Assembly: GCA_030685065.1 (NCBI GenBank)
Contig: JAUXQH010000135.1
Span: 1 to 64,000 of the forward strand
Source: Pseudomonadota bacterium
GTDB taxonomy: Bacteria > Myxococcota_A > UBA796 > SXON01
Length of the DNA: 64,000 nucleotides
Reading direction: 5' to 3'
The notes below the pieces were generated by a model. The model saw only the letters and a program-made list of their open reading frames with translations, did not search any database and was not told the DNA's origin. Of the stretch, positions 63,627 to 64,000 are shown piece after piece (within the stretch, counting starts at the first letter, position 1; the number at the start of each line of letters is the position of its first letter). The position numbers and the translations under genes are program-made.

Positions 63627-64000
63627 TGCGGCGTGGCTTCCTCGCCATTCATCTTCCCGGGTTCCGGCTGGAGCGTTGCGGGTGGGATCCACAACTCCCA
63701 GCTGTGCTCGTCGCCGTCGCGCGGGGCGCGGAGCGGGTCCTCTCGCTCTCGTTACCCGCGGGGCAGGCTGGCATTCGCCTTGGGATGACGCTGGCGGCCG
63801 CCCGCGCACAGCTCCCCGAAGTGCGCGTCGAGCGGCTCGATCCCGCGGGCGAGCTCGCCGATCTCGAAGCGCTGTGCGTCGCGCTCTGCCGCTTCACGCC
63901 GGCCGCCCGCCCGGTACCCCCCGATGCGCTGCTCCTCGAGGTCGGATCGGTCGCGCTCGCGCCCATCCGAGCCTGCCTCGCCGAGCTCGGCCACGTCTGC
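63626..64000 (+). CDS. imuB: ImuB-like Y-family DNA polymerase (partial, runs off right edge)
   Basis: MRRGFLAIHLPGFRLERCG...GIRLGMTLAAARAQLPEVRVERLDP...LEALCVALCRFTPAARPVPPDALLLEVGSV. Confidence 0.8.
   Translation, partial: MRRGFLAIHLPGFRLERCGWDPQLPAVLVAVARGAERVLSLSLPAGQAGIRLGMTLAAARAQLPEVRVERLDPAGELADLEALCVALCRFTPAARPVPPDALLLEVGSVALAPIRACLAELGHVC

Overview
64 kb of high-GC bacterial chromosome, densely coding, about 50 genes on both strands. Myxococcota-like by inference: Asp-Thr-rich and MopE-motif lipoproteins and a myxobacterial-type LexA box. Recognisable blocks: two tandem VgrG/gpV-like spike proteins (the first runs off the left edge and has a very long Gly/Ser tail); secreted lipoproteins and hydrolases; a Rieske-FAD oxidoreductase; a YkgJ + nuclease-XPD-like helicase pair; glgC; hutI; tatA; a Lon-like protease; lnt; divergent groES-groEL and dnaK-dnaJ; a MoxR/Bat operon; a radical SAM protein; an NtrC-type two-component system; a surA-pdxA block; three paralogous small lipoproteins; hflX next to two flotillin-like SPFH proteins and an NfeD-like protein; and imuA-imuB with an SOS box (imuB runs off the right edge). 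The strongest candidate undescribed element is a ~204-nt structured RNA on the minus strand at about 25274-25477, with its own sigma70-like promoter, a long rod-like stem, a second stem-loop domain and an intrinsic terminator. No tRNA, rRNA, CRISPR array or transposase was recognised. All calls come from reading sequence and supplied translations; no database search was run.
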